Source of the DNA: Delphinapterus leucas
Lineage: Eukaryota; Chordata; Mammalia; Artiodactyla; Monodontidae
Assembly: GCF_002288925.2 (NCBI RefSeq)
Contig: NW_022098066.1
Coordinates: 82,185,973-82,249,972, forward strand
Direction: 5' to 3'
DNA length: 64,000 bases
Both the position numbers and the translations under genes were made by a program. Shown here piece by piece: positions 50,080 through 62,222 of this stretch (position 1 is the first letter of the stretch; each line of letters opens with the position of its first letter). Below the pieces are notes generated by a model. The model had not been told where the DNA came from. It did not search any database and saw nothing but the letters and a program-made list of their open reading frames with translations.

Positions 50080-50960
50080 GTTTACATGTAGCCACTTTAC
50101 AGACTTCAACGAAGCTGGTATTTGAATAGCAATTCCAATCTATCTGGCAATGGCTGCAGTTCAGGATCAGTCTCCCTAGTAATACAGGACAGAAAAATTT
50201 GTTCTTTCAAGTTTCCTAAGTGAATAGCCACTCGTCCAGAGAAAAGCTTAAAACACTGCAGCAGCTTGTGTCAGCTCCAAGATGACTGTAGTTTGAGCAG
50301 GAAATAAGCCCCTTTTCCAAATAAAAGCCAGTGTTCTCTCTCCTTGTTTTCTCCACCGAATGTTCTGTATCAGCAGGGTGAGCCCAAATGGCATGCAGGG
50401 CTTCGCTGCAGCTCTGCCTTTAGCTTTTTTTAGCGAGGATTTGGTCATTAAAAAAATAAAACAACAACGCAAAACCCCACCACATACAAGAAGAAGGAAA
50501 AAAGAGGCGTGCTTTATGAAACAGCTATTTCAAAATCATGATTTTTAAAAAACTATACAGAATGTGGAATGGAGGGGGGGAAAAATGTCTCATGTGGGTT
50601 GTGTCGGCCCTGCAGCTGCTCCTCATTAAAGCTCCTCTTTACTCCCTCTGGGCTGGTTTCCAGCAGAAAATTCTTTAAACAGAACTCCGCTTTCAACCCA
50701 CTTTCTTCTTGCTCTGGGCCTCTCGGCCCCCCAATCCACAGTGGCAGCCTGCCCTAGCTGAGCTCTAGACGGGGAGCTGTCGTTAAGGGAAATGAGGTAA
50801 AGGCAGAGGGAAAAAATAAGAAACCAAATTAAGCATTGGTCAGTAACAAAGGTCTGCAGTTTGAAAAGGCCCCAAATCAGTCTGTTCTTTCCTGTGACCA
50901 TAATGCCAGCTTAGTTTCCTGCCCCCTCCCCCAGGCCCCCGTTAAAGTAGATAAAAAATA
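50080..50960. other. Unique, moderately complex intron 2 block; possible regulatory element
   Basis: No repeat family was recognised over about 900 bp. Base composition is more balanced than its surroundings, with runs such as gctggtttccagcagaaaat and cattggtcagtaacaaaggt. The latter contains an acaaagg core like SOX/TCF sites. This is suggestive only. Confidence 0.3.
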
Positions 50961-51479
50961 ATTGCTAACAGCCAAGGCTAACTGTAACCAGTTAAAGTTC
51001 CTATATAACACTTAATTCCCAAGGCTCTGGCTTACAAACTCCTAGATGCCCCAGAGCCTACAGAACCAAGTCTAAACTCTTGGTTGGCATTCAAGAGGCC
51101 CAACCTACTAATCCAACCTCACCGTTCCCCTCCTCTCAGTACCACCAGTTTGACATCTCATCAGACTGTCAACTTTTTAATTCTATAACTCTGCATAAAG
51201 GTAACCAACTGGGTTATGCTAATTACTGACTTTGTTTTAAAAAAAAACAACAACAAAAGAACAAAACAAAACGAAATAGTACATGAAGACTTCTTGTTAA
51301 CTTCCTGGTAAAGAGGGGAAAAGGGAAGAACTCTGTGATGCTAACTTCTTGCCATTCCCACTCCCACTGTCACCGCCCCTCCCCACAAAAAAGAAAGGAA
51401 AAAAAAAAAAAAGGAAATACTATAGCTTACTCAGCAAGAAGGAAAAAGAAAAAGAACTAAAAAAAGCAATCATGAAATG

Positions 51480-51695
51480 GTACAGATGAACCAGTTTGCA
51501 GGGCAGAAATAGAGACACAGATGTAGAGAACAAACGTATGGACACCAAGGGGGAAAGCGGCAGGGGGGTGGGGGTGGGGGTGGGATGAATTGGGAGATTG
51601 GGATTGACATGTATACACTGATATGTATAAAATAGATAACTAATAAGAACCTGCTGTATAAAAAATAAAATAAAATTCAAAAAATTTTTAAAAAA
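51480..51695 (+). mobile_element. Short L1 3' end
   Basis: Contains gagaacaaacgtatggacac, gattgggattgacatgtata and aactaataagaacctgctgt, ending aaaaaataaaataaaattc. This is a 5'-truncated cetartiodactyl-type L1. Confidence 0.8.
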
Positions 51696-51805
51696 AAGTA
51701 TTCATGTATAGAGTTAGGGCCCAGTGCTGGGCTGTTTGTGGTAAAACACATTTTCTAGGGCTTTGCTGGTTTGATGTAAAGGAAACAAAGACAAATATAC
51801 AATCA

Positions 51806-51807
<2 letters not shown>

Positions 51808-51845
<38 letters not shown>

Positions 51846-51862
51846 AACACACACACACACCT
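51808..51862. repeat. (TC)n followed by (CA)n
   Basis: About 17 tc units then a short acaaacacacac run. Confidence 0.95.
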
Positions 51863-51929
51863 TTTTCTTTTACCACAACTAATAAACAAAGACTACCAAA
51901 TACTGCAGGACAGCCCATTTTTCTACTAT

Positions 51930-52500
51930 GTAAATTCAGCTTCCTGAACAGAACATTTCTGCTTTTCTTGTAGAAGTAGTTCAGAAAATGTTAATCTTGG
52001 TTCCCACATTAGGCTGAACGCTTCCAAATTAAAAGTTTCCCACAGGAAAAGGATTTCATGGGGAGTTGTGAGGCTGGGAATTGTCTTCTGAAACTCCACC
52101 TCGCTGGGTTTCCACGTGTTCAGCTTTTTCAACCACCCCCCACCCATCTGAATAAAGCAATAAACACACACTGATTTTAATAAATCCAAACCAACCAGAA
52201 GCTGCCGTGGTATATGCTTTAAAACTTAATTCATAGCATTGTTCATCTTCATCAGAGACTATGAAATCATGGTTAACCACTGCAACGGGAAACCATGCTT
52301 TATTTACGTAAGAATTTGCAAACACCCTTATCTTCCAGTTTATAGTCTGGGCTCATTTATCAGAACTCAAAAGCTGAACTGAGTGCCTAGCCTCTTCAAT
52401 CATCACTTGAAAGATTGGGCAAGGGCATACAAACAGCACTGAAAGAGTTCTGTTGCTGCTATAACAGAAGATGGTCTTTCCTCTGTCTTCTAGCACACAA
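51930..52500. other. Unique intron 2 block with FOX/RUNX-like words; possible regulatory element
   Basis: No repeat was recognised. It contains gcaataaacacac and tttatttacgtaag (forkhead-like) and aaccacc/aaccact (RUNX-like). Short motifs occur by chance; conservation was not tested. Confidence 0.3.
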
Positions 52501-52636
52501 TCAGTACCTTACCATATTTCACTGCACTGGACCCTGAGAAAATATCTATTTGTGATTAAAACATGGCAAACATACTCTAAACACATAAGTTTACAAAAAG
52601 CACCCTTCACAGTAATAGGCAAAAATGAATGAGTTA

Positions 52637-53318
52637 AGCCAGTTGTTCCCAAGCTTTGCACTGTACAGTTGCTGCAAGGAGTCTGTAAATGCTTATAAAA
52701 CACTCTCTAGACTACTAGATAATGTCCTATCCATATTAAATGGACTGTAAATGCTGTTACAATTATTAAAATTTTGAGGTATTATGAAGGGTTATTGAAT
52801 TCTGAGTAGATTTTGACATTATGCATTGTATTCAAACAAGAGACCATGAAGTGGCTTCATCTCAAGATCATCTCTCCTTTGTGCCTCACACTCTCGCAAG
52901 GCTCAGCTTCTTTAGCTCCTAGAACATGTTACAGTGTGCCTCCAGACCTTTGTACATGCTGTTCACTCAGCCCAAAACACTTTCCCCCTCCCTCTTCTTA
53001 AGCCCTAAAATTCCTTTAAGCTTCAGCTCAAATTTTATTTCTTTTGAGAAACAGGCTTGATGCCCCCTGCTGTATATTCCCATAACCCTAACATATATCA
53101 CTCATTACCTTGTATTATGATTATTTGTCTGCCCAACAGACTAAGAATTATTCATCACCATACTCCCAGTGCATAATACAGTAACTGGTATATAGAAGGC
53201 ATTCAACTATTCAGTGCTTATATTCTTAACAGAAGCCAAAAGGCAAAATGCAAGGGTCCATGGAGTCTTTACACCTTCAAAAGACTTTAATTATACTCAA
53301 AGTTTGGGAACCACTAGG
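52637..53318. mobile_element. hAT-like element with an L2 inside (probable)
   Basis: Opposed ends agttgttcccaagctttgca and caaagtttgggaaccactag look like hAT terminal repeats. The sequence between about 52840 and 53225 is L2-like (gtacatgctgttcactcagc, acaggcttgatgccccctgc). Confidence 0.5.
52840..53225 (+). mobile_element. L2 3' end
   Basis: L2 phrases in sense order: ccagacctttgtacatgctg, cccaaaacactttccccctc, gcttcagctcaaattttatt and cagtaactggtatatagaag. Confidence 0.72.
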
Positions 53319-54032
53319 TTGAGCTATTTACCCAAAGGATTATCAATACTAATTAAGATTCCTCATATATAGAGGACTTCTTAACCTTCACTTACCCCAA
53401 ATCATTTAAAGTGGGCAAGCCAAATCTATATGGAGTAGATTTTTTAAATCACATATTCCCCCAAAATATGAACACACACACACACACAGAGTCTGCATTT
53501 TCTTTTATACTTTCATTAATCTTTGATAAAACACTGACTACATGAAGCACCAGGGTCCTGAGTGACAGAACATCCTGCAAAGTGGCCTCAGTAACATAAA
53601 CTGCTACACTCTTTTTAGAAACTTAGCAGTAAAAATTAAACAAAATTTCAGAGAAAAAAATTGAGTGTGGGTGCTTGCTTTCTGTTCTCCAACATGAGTA
53701 GGTGACCACCTGTAAAATTCTGAAGTCTAAAAAATATATGAAAACAGAAAGTTCCAAAAGCTTATGGTTTGGTCTGAAAGGATTCCTAGTTCAAAAATAA
53801 TTGTACTCAAATCATATCAAACCAAACCTGAATGTGAGAGTAGGCTTGGAGAAAAACCTGCATTTCTCCAAACTTTAAGAGGGTAAAAAATATTTCTTTG
53901 TAGATTCTGAAAACATCATTCTTGAAAAAGTAATAAGCACACGTATAGGTATGCAAAACCATTCAATGAATAATTGGAAAACACAATTTCAAAATGCCCT
54001 GAAACACTATAAAATCCCATTTAAATGGCCTT

Positions 54033-54221
54033 AATTAGAACCAGAGATAATAAAAATAGTGGGCATCATGGGAAAAATAAATAACAGTGCCTTGAACCCT
54101 ATTTCAAGACAAAAACCACTACTTCCCATAAAAGATAGGACAATGGCCCAAAGGGTTAAAAAAATGGTTCTTGAGGGTAAAAAAAAATCTTAGATATTAC
54201 AATGGTTTGTGAACTTCCAAA
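54033..54221 (+). repeat. Local direct duplication, copy A
   Basis: From aattagaaccagagataata to cagacttcc-like text (gtttgtgaacttccaaa) it aligns with 55741-55925. Copy A has an extra segment of about 30 bp (aagggttaaaaaaatggttc and following). Its right end runs into a MER-class hAT-like fragment ending aaaaaggttgagaaacaatg near 54362. Confidence 0.75.
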
Positions 54222-55339
54222 GGGGCACAGTAGATAAACTGATATACAATATATCTATGGTATTAAAATTGCATGGGGCAGGGGTGGAGAGATTAGGAAA
54301 AAACTCTAAAAAGGCTCCATTGGGGCAAGGGGTGATAATGATAAAAAGGTTGAGAAACAATGATATAGCATATCCAAATAAAGTAATTTTTAGCTTAGTA
54401 CCTGGCACTCATAACACTCATAAATGTTAGCTGAATTAAACAGAAAAGTTTCCTACAAATGTTGCCTATATTCGTATATATTCAAACTCACATGTCTTCA
54501 AAAAAGTGTTCCTCAGCTTTGGAAATTCCTTAACCTATGCCTGATCTGCTGTATGAAATCAAATTCTATGCCTCCGTAGGGTCAAAGTGAAAATCTTGCA
54601 AAGCTAAACAGTGGTCTAATGAGACAATTTATCTAACATACATGCAGATACCATACAGAATATTTCTTTTAAAAATACAATGCTATCATTATTTTATGTA
54701 CTCTTGCATTCTTATAACAAAAACAGCAAAACCTTCAAACCCTCATTGCATGGACAATGCTTGTAGCGCACGTGAAAGTCTTAGCCTACTGGTATCTATA
54801 CTTGGAAGCATGCTCTACCATCAACTACACGGCTGGGACTGGATTTGGTTTGTTTATCTGTTTCCCTCTAGATTATAAGCTTTTGAGAACAAACATAATT
54901 ATTAAAATCATCACCATCAAAATAATCACCCAAAAAACTTTTCCACACAAAGGATAACTTTGATGAAGTTAATGACATCTCACAACATTCATTACTTTTA
55001 TGACAATAAGGGAACAGTTACCATCAAAGAAAAAAATGTAATGTTTTTATTCATTTTATTGAAAACACTCATTAATTTAACAGGATCTCGGCTTTAGTGC
55101 AGACCTCCAGCATAGGTCATCTCAACTAGAAAAGTGGCATCAACCAAAAACTGATACAGGAAGATTCAGATATAATTCTTTGTTCTAATTTCAGCAACAT
55201 CTGCTTTAAGAATTTCTTTTGTATATTAAAAAAAAAAAAAAAAAAGCTTAGCCCAAAAATGGCTCTTCCAGTCTATACCACATGCCCTCCAAGGACATGA
55301 AGCATTTCAAGTGGTTATTATGCTCTAAGGTAAAGGTCA

Positions 55340-55545
55340 ACAAATATTGCCCTGGGCAAAATCCATGGGCCACCTGTTTTTATACCTCCAGTCCAGGAGC
55401 TAAAGCTGGCTTTTACATTTTTTTAATGGTTATGCTTTAAAGAGGTATATAAGTACCTACATTATATCCTCAATTTGCTTCTTAGCCAGCAAAGCTTAAA
55501 ACCTTTACCATCTGGCACTTTAAGAAAAAAGTCTGCTGATCCCTG
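55340..55545 (+). mobile_element. hAT-type (MER class) fragment
   Basis: Starts aaaggtcaacaaatattgcc, has ccatgggccacctgttttta and ends aagtctgctgatccctgct. Typical terminal text of a mammalian hAT element; subfamily not named. Confidence 0.68.
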
Positions 55546-55740
55546 CTCTAAGGCCAGGACAGCAATAAAGTACACATAGGCTAAAAACACCTTCAAAACA
55601 TGTGCTTACAATTTAGGTAACTTTTTTTGTTTACTAGAAGTCAGGGCACTTTAGGAGCACTTGTTATGAACTGCGTTTAATTTCAGAAAGGCAATCCAAT
55701 GGTCAAAGAATCATCATTGTCAATTGTCATACCTCTGCAT

Positions 55741-55925
55741 AATTAGAACCAAAGATAATAAAAATAACGAACATCAAGGAAAAAAATTATGGTGTATAAC
55801 CTTAATGTGGTGACTCAAGACAAAAACCACTACTTCCTTTAAAAGACGGGCCGCTACTTCCTTTAAAAGATGGGACCATGGCCCAAAAAAATCTAAGATA
55901 TTACAATGATTTGTGGCCTTCCAAA
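55741..55925 (+). repeat. Local direct duplication, copy B
   Basis: From aattagaaccaaagataata to gatttgtggccttccaaa it aligns with 54033-54221. It carries its own short tandem duplication of ctacttcctttaaaaga at 55830 and 55853. Confidence 0.75.
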
Positions 55926-56128
55926 CCAAAGAAACTGAATATCAAGCAAAATCCTGAAAGTATGCACTCAAGTTCATACAAAGTGAAGATAAATTCATCC
56001 TGAGAGGCACTTCACTTACTAAACTGAGTCAAGGCAAAGCCATGCCTGATGTGGCTACATTCTCCTGCACCATTCTGCTTAAAAAACCCATGTCTACTGG
56101 TAAGTGAGATGTACTTACGGCATACCTA

Positions 56129-56173
56129 AGGATGGATGGATGGATGGATGGATAGATAGATAGATAGATAGAT
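56129..56173. repeat. (GGAT)n/(GATA)n microsatellite
   Basis: About six gatg/ggat units then six gata units. Confidence 0.97.
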
Positions 56174-56219
56174 ATGTAGTTATGAGTTTGTTTTTTATCT
56201 GAATAAGAATAAAAATATA

Positions 56220-56513
56220 TTGGGCTTCTCTGGTGGTACAGTGGTTGGGAATCCGCCTGCCAATGCAGGGGACACAGGTTTGAGCCCTGGTCTGGGAAGA
56301 TCCCACGTGCCACGGAATAACTAAGCCCATGTGCCACAACTACTGAGCCTGCACTCTAGAGCCCACGAGCCACAACTACGGAGCCAAGCCTGCGCGCCTG
56401 AAGCCCGTGCTCTGCAACAAGAGAAGCCACTGCCATGAGAAGCTCACGTGCAGCAACAAAGACCCAACGCAGCCATAAATAAATAAATAAGTAAATAAAT
56501 TTATTTTTAAAAA
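56220..56513 (+). mobile_element. CHR-1-type SINE (older form)
   Basis: Starts ttgggcttctctggtggtac, shares the long body with 47119-47476, and ends with caacaaagacccaacgcagc and an aaataaataa tail. Perfect 15-bp TSD, aagaataaaaatata, at 56205-56219 and 56514-56528. Confidence 0.94.
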
Positions 56514-56629
56514 AAGAATAAAAATATAACTAGTATATTGTCTTATAAAAACTCTCACCCAAGACTTTAGCATGTTCTCAGAGCTTTTGATTGAGTGGTT
56601 CCCCACAGACCTTTCCTCTAGATCAGCCC

Positions 56630-56765
56630 TGGCTCTTCCACCAGATGTGAACCTTGAATTGGCCACTTTACTTCTCTGAGCCTCAGCCTCCTCATGTATT
56701 AAAACAAGATGCTAGGCCAAATAACCTCTAATATTCCCTTTAACTCTAAAATTGTATGATTCCAT
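56630..56765 (-). mobile_element. MIR-type SINE fragment
   Basis: Reverse-strand MIR phrases: gaattggccactttacttct, gcctcagcctcctcatgtat and a final ctctaaaattgtatgattc. Confidence 0.65.
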
Positions 56766-57059
56766 TAGGTATGTTCTACATCCCCCTTGGATACTAATAT
56801 CCTTTAGGAGGATTAAAGACCTCCTTTAGAAGGAATGCAAAAGAATTTCCACATTGTTTTTGTTTCATGGAATGTTAAAAAATAAAATGTATAGCTAGAG
56901 TTAAAATTCTTGGTCTTTCAAACTGCCTCATAAAAGCCCTAAATTGTTTGTTTTTAATTCTGCTTTTCTCTCTCTTTCTCTCCTCTCCTTCTCCCTATAT
57001 ATTCACCCTGTTCCTTGAGGGTTGGTACCAAAAATGAAAAGAAATAGCACTGAATCTTT

Positions 57060-57240
57060 AGGTCACCTAATGGGGACTGAGAAACAGCTTTTAGTCCCAC
57101 TCTACATTCTAATCACTTGTAATACAGGATAAGTCACTTGGCTATATTAAGCCTTGGGTTCCTCACATATAAAACAAGATCAGTGGGAAAGGTGCTCGAC
57201 AAAATCCCTTCCACCTCCTAAGTATGATGACTCTACAATT
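57060..57240 (-). mobile_element. MIR-type SINE fragment
   Basis: ggataagtcacttggctata, gttcctcacatataaaacaa and cctaagtatgatgactctac are in MIR order on the reverse strand. Confidence 0.6.
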
Positions 57241-59287
57241 TTGGCTGTTGAATTCCCTCAGCAATACTGCCCGAGAATGTAATGATGCTTGCTGACGGTA
57301 ATGCTTGGGGTCAGTGGTTGAGTATGTCTCAACCATCAACCCACTCCAAGCAGGGGCTTCCTGGGGCAAGAATTGTGCCTGTGTTTCTTCTTTTATATCC
57401 TTCACACTGCCCAACTATCAACCTTCTAAGTGCACAGAGAGTTCAATACATACTTGTGTAAATGAACTGTTGTACAACTCACACTTTCAGCTAATCCCTC
57501 ACAGGAAGCATAAGGAAGCAAAGAATAAGCAAAAGAGAAAGAGTGATGTATTTAAACAAGATATGGAGAATAACGAGGAACCCTGAGCCTAAAAGGGAAA
57601 GTCCTTACCATCTTCCCCAAGACATCTGGCCAACATGAGAGCCTGTTTTCTTCAGCACAGAATGGTGGTAGGCATTGCAGTCCCTTTATGGAATCTGATC
57701 TACTGAAAAATTTCACAAGACTAAAAATGACTGATGTGTGTGTCTGGGAAGAGATGCACCAAACTTAAACTTGCAGGGAATCAATCACTTAATTAAATTC
57801 ATGTAGGACCTTTTTCCAGATACAATTTTTATATATCCTCTCAACACAGCGTAAGTACCTGTCTTACTCATTTCCCCAGCTCAAGATGCTCTCATTAATT
57901 CTTATAAAATTTAGGAAAGAATGGGTAATATGCCATAATTAGAGAGTATGCTTCTCTGAAGACTAATTATAAACTCTGACTGTCAGTGTCAACCTTTGCC
58001 TGGAAGGAAATGAGTCAACTGTTCATTAGTAATCAAGCTCTGTCCACTTTTTTAAGAGTGACCCAGAAATTCAAGGCCATGAATTTTAACATGAGACAGA
58101 AAATCAGACACCACAAATATTATATACAAATGGGACTAAGAGAGTTACAGAAAAATTAGGTCAAAGAGGCTCCTGAGGTACTTTTCAGGCTGAGTGAGGT
58201 TTCAGAAGGGGCAAGTTACCCAGTAAAATAACTACCCAAGGAGATGTCTCTGGCTTACACAATAAGAACCCCAGCATTTCAAAACCTTAAAGGGACAGGT
58301 GGTTAAATGGCCAAGGCACTACCATGGTCAAGGTAAAAAATCATAACCACTGTCAAATGTTTTCCACATAGAATAGGCATCCCTGGTTTATTCTGGATAA
58401 TTGAGGGTTTGGATATGTACTATATAATCAGAGGAAACAAGCAGTAAAGGACATGAGCTAATTTGGGGTAACCAGAGATGTGGTGAACAGATGCTTGCTT
58501 ACTCTGGATCCCTTAACTGAACTGGATCAGGCCAATGATATGCTGGACAGAGGAGATCTGAGGTGGGAACACCTAAATTCTCAGCTACGAGAATGCGCTA
58601 TGCCTTATATGAAGACCGATCCTGTTCCTGGTGTCTCTGTTTTTCCATCACTCCTCCTATCCCAACCCATTGTTTCTGTTGCCTCAGAGATTCTTGAATT
58701 CTGAGCTTCCCTGCAAATGGTGTCCACAAGCCTACCTGGTCACTCTGCTCTGGAAGCAGCACAAGACTCAACAGTCAAGGCCAAAAAAGGGAGGGGAGGA
58801 CAGATGACTGCTCCCAGCTGCCCTCTCTTCTTGTCCCCGGTCTCCCCACTCACCCCTAACTCTAGACAGTCTATCTTCAAGCATTCAAGCCAGCATGTGC
58901 TAAAGGAATGATATTTTTAATCAGCTATCTATCACTGTGAAACAGATTAATCCACATACCAGTTTAGTAAAACCTCACACAAACTGAAGTATAGACAGAA
59001 GGGAACACCCAAGATGTAGAAAAGTTTTAAAACTATGTTATTAAGGAAAAAAATGATGAAGATATTGGTAACAATTATTCCAGTTAATAATAGCGCTCTA
59101 GTCCCCTCAGTCTCTCTACTTCCAGCCTTCCACCTATCCATCTCCTAAGACACAGTCAATATTCTCAGATTCTAAGTGAAACACAAAAAAAATCCCCTAA
59201 TTGTAGTCTTCTGTCCCATAGTAGTCGTCCCCTTGTTTGAATCTCCATAGTTCTTATCACCTGTGCTGCTCCATTGGGCAGTTATAG

Positions 59288-59289
<2 letters not shown>

Positions 59290-59342
<53 letters not shown>
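59290..59342. repeat. (TG)n microsatellite
   Basis: About 26 uninterrupted gt units, then a ta/ca-rich tail to about 59375. It makes spurious Cys-Val and Thr-His open frames on both strands. Confidence 0.98.
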
Positions 59343-59347
<5 letters not shown>

Positions 59348-59616
59348 CACATATACATACACACCCACACATATATATGCCTCATCTCCCCAACAAGATG
59401 GCAAGACATCAGAGGACTGCCACCATGTCTTACGCAGGAAAAACACAACATTCATTAGCAGACACTCCCAGTACAGGTACTTGTGAATAAGAAAGTCAGA
59501 CAGCACAGGCCTCCTCTCGGCCTTTATGTCTGTTCACAACACCAAGCACAGTGCTCAATCATAGTAGCCAGCTCAATAAACAGCAGTTTGATGAATATTA
59601 AACTTTCTTTTGAAGA

Positions 59617-59962
59617 GTGCTATGGACTGAGTGTGCCCTCTCAAAATTCTTATGTTGAAACCAACATCCCCAATGTGATGACATTTGGAGCTGAGGCCTT
59701 TGGGAAATAATTAAGTAGATGAAATCATGAGGGTGGGGTCCTCATGATGGGATTAGTGCCCTTAAAAGGAGACAAGGGACCAGAGCTTTCTTTCCCTACC
59801 ATGTGAGGATACAGTGAGAAGGTGGCCATCTACAAAGCAGGAAGCAGGTCCTCACAGGGAACCAAGTAAGCCAGCTCCTTGATCTTGGACTTCCCAACCT
59901 CCAGGACTGTGAAAATAAATGTCTGTTGGTTAAGCCACCTGGTCTGTGCGGACTGAGACAAA
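59617..59962 (+). mobile_element. Solo LTR of the MaLR group (MST/MLT1-type)
   Basis: Text follows the ERVL-MaLR LTR: tcttatgttgaaaccaacat, gatgggattagtgcccttaa, accatgtgaggatacagtga, tgatcttggacttcccaacc and gttggttaagccacctggtc. No internal region is attached, so it is a solo or truncated LTR and encodes nothing. Confidence 0.82.
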
Positions 59963-60556
59963 GAGTGAGGATCCTAAAGTGCCTCAGAGTCTTACTTTCA
60001 GAGTTCAGGATAAAGGACTATACATATAGTAACTGCAGGAAATTTACTGAATCTATACAGACTCAAGTGCCCTAAATGCTACTATTCTACATAAGGTCTA
60101 ATCAGGCTCTTTTCTTATTAACACCTACCTTCTCCTCATACTTATATGAAGAAAAGAAATGGATATAATGTTCCATTTGGATGTGTTTCCTGAGTAATAC
60201 CACCTGTTACTTAAATAATGCCTTTATTAGTCTTTGCTTTCACTTTCTTTTCATAAAGACCTTTTCATAAACGTCCAAGTAGGAGACTGTTTAGGAGAAG
60301 AACATTTTAAACAGAAGATAACTGCATTAATAAGGGAAGGCTGAAGGCATCAGTATAAGAGTCAGTAATATATTTTTGGACACAGAGGATGAAGTGCTAG
60401 TGAAGATTATTGATGATGGATAAATAGGATATAGAAAACTTTGGGAAGCCCCAGACAAATTTAAATTACCTTACATTGAGATGTAAAATAAAACACAACT
60501 AAGACAAATATGAAAACAAAACACTCACATAACACAAACACACACAAACAAAACAC

Positions 60557-60559
<3 letters not shown>

Positions 60560-60592
<33 letters not shown>
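60560..60592. repeat. (CA)n microsatellite
   Basis: About 16 ca units preceded by imperfect acacaaac repeats from about 60525. Confidence 0.95.
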
Positions 60593-60594
<2 letters not shown>

Positions 60595-62029
60595 CACATG
60601 ATGGGGTGGAAGAAACACTAAACTTCATTTCTACCTACAAAATTCCTAGCAACAGGATGCTGAGAAGAGGACTTAATGAAAACTCCCATCACGCCCACAC
60701 ATTTATGTAGCTTAACAGAGAAAAAAGCACTTGGAAATTTTTAGATAATTACATTTTTATCACATTCTGACTTCTTCAGCCCCTTTGTATTCAATCTTGC
60801 TAGCCTTGATGAAAGACAGATAGCCAAATTTTAAATGAAGGATTTAATTAATTACTCCAGATCGAGAAAGAGAAATGTTTCTCATCCTGCTTAGTCACAA
60901 GAAAAAAGGGGATAAAGGAATTACTATACGAAATTAATGGTGCTGACATGCCACAATGGAACAATGAGAAAGAAACTTCACTTAGGATTATGGTTAACCT
61001 GGGGATGGTGTTGAAAGAAGCCTCGCTAAACTCCTATCTATTCATGCCAGGTTTGCAGGCCAAAATTAGTTGCTTTAACTTACTGGCAGTGACCCAAGAC
61101 AGGCAAAAGGATACAGGCAGAGCCTAAGAACCACCTCCTCCTACTTCTCTAGCTAACACTGAAGTTTATAAAGTTTCCAACCTAAGAATAAAAATCAGCT
61201 GAAAAGAACATGAGAATTCTGTTGTTATATATTGATAAGAAGCTATTCATCAAGACTTCTTTTATGAAAAATTCCTCAGGGACACAACATATTTGTTAAA
61301 GGAGCTTTCAAGGACATAAGTGTTAATAAGAAGAATAGCTTAGTACTGTTAAAGGGTCCAGACCCCAAGTCCTAAACAAGGAAAGCCTCACAGGACATAC
61401 ATCTATCTATACATCTATAACTCGCAATGCAAGTATAAGGCACTATGTTTAACAACCTGTGACTTCTGTGCTGGCAGCACCGTTTATCAGAAGTTGTAGA
61501 ATTTAACCTGTCTCAGTTTCACAGGTGCATAAAATCTGCCTGGAATTGCTCATCTTCCATTAGGAAAAAGAAGGGAGATGTTTCAAGTTTTTAAGTTTAG
61601 TTCTCTCTACTAAAAAGCATTTTAGTACACAATATCCTCTACCCCCACCTTCACTGCTCTCTTCTTATATTTCATCTGCATTAATTGCACTGAACTTTCA
61701 AGTGCAAGGCCACTTCTCAGAATTGCAGCATTAGCCAAGCCTGGCCCATGTACACTCATGTAGCTACAAGCAAGTTCAATACTCTAGTATTATGTAGTAT
61801 TATGAGCTGCCCAGGCCTGCCTATGTCTCTACTTTAAAATCAGGAACTACATATAGAGTTTTAATCATAATCCTGATCTGAAAAGCTACCTTTTATATAC
61901 TTTCTAATGCTCCACACTTCCTTTTCAGAAGGTCCTGTTTGAAATACCACTTTAAAATAGGTAATTTTGTCCCATTTTACTAATAAGCAAACTGAGACTC
62001 AGAGCAAAAGCAGATTTTTCAAAGAGCAC

Positions 62030-62222
62030 ATCTCAGGTCAGATACTTAAGAGTTACATGATCTTGGGCAAATTATTTAACCTCTCTGAGTTTCCATACAC
62101 TCATTGGTAAAACAGGAATATCAAGACTCTCTACCTTACATGAGGACTAAAATAATACCTGTAAAGAGCTTAATTGAGCACACAGCCTAGTATGTAATAA
62201 AGTGATTAATAAATATTAGCTA
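62030..62222 (-). mobile_element. MIR SINE fragment
   Basis: Reverse-strand MIR: gatcttgggcaaattattta, acctctctgagtttccatac and taataaatattagc in order. Confidence 0.8.

Noticed and set aside
59172..59506. Open frames rich in Cys-Val or Thr-His on both strands
   Set aside because: They are translations of the TG/CA microsatellite.
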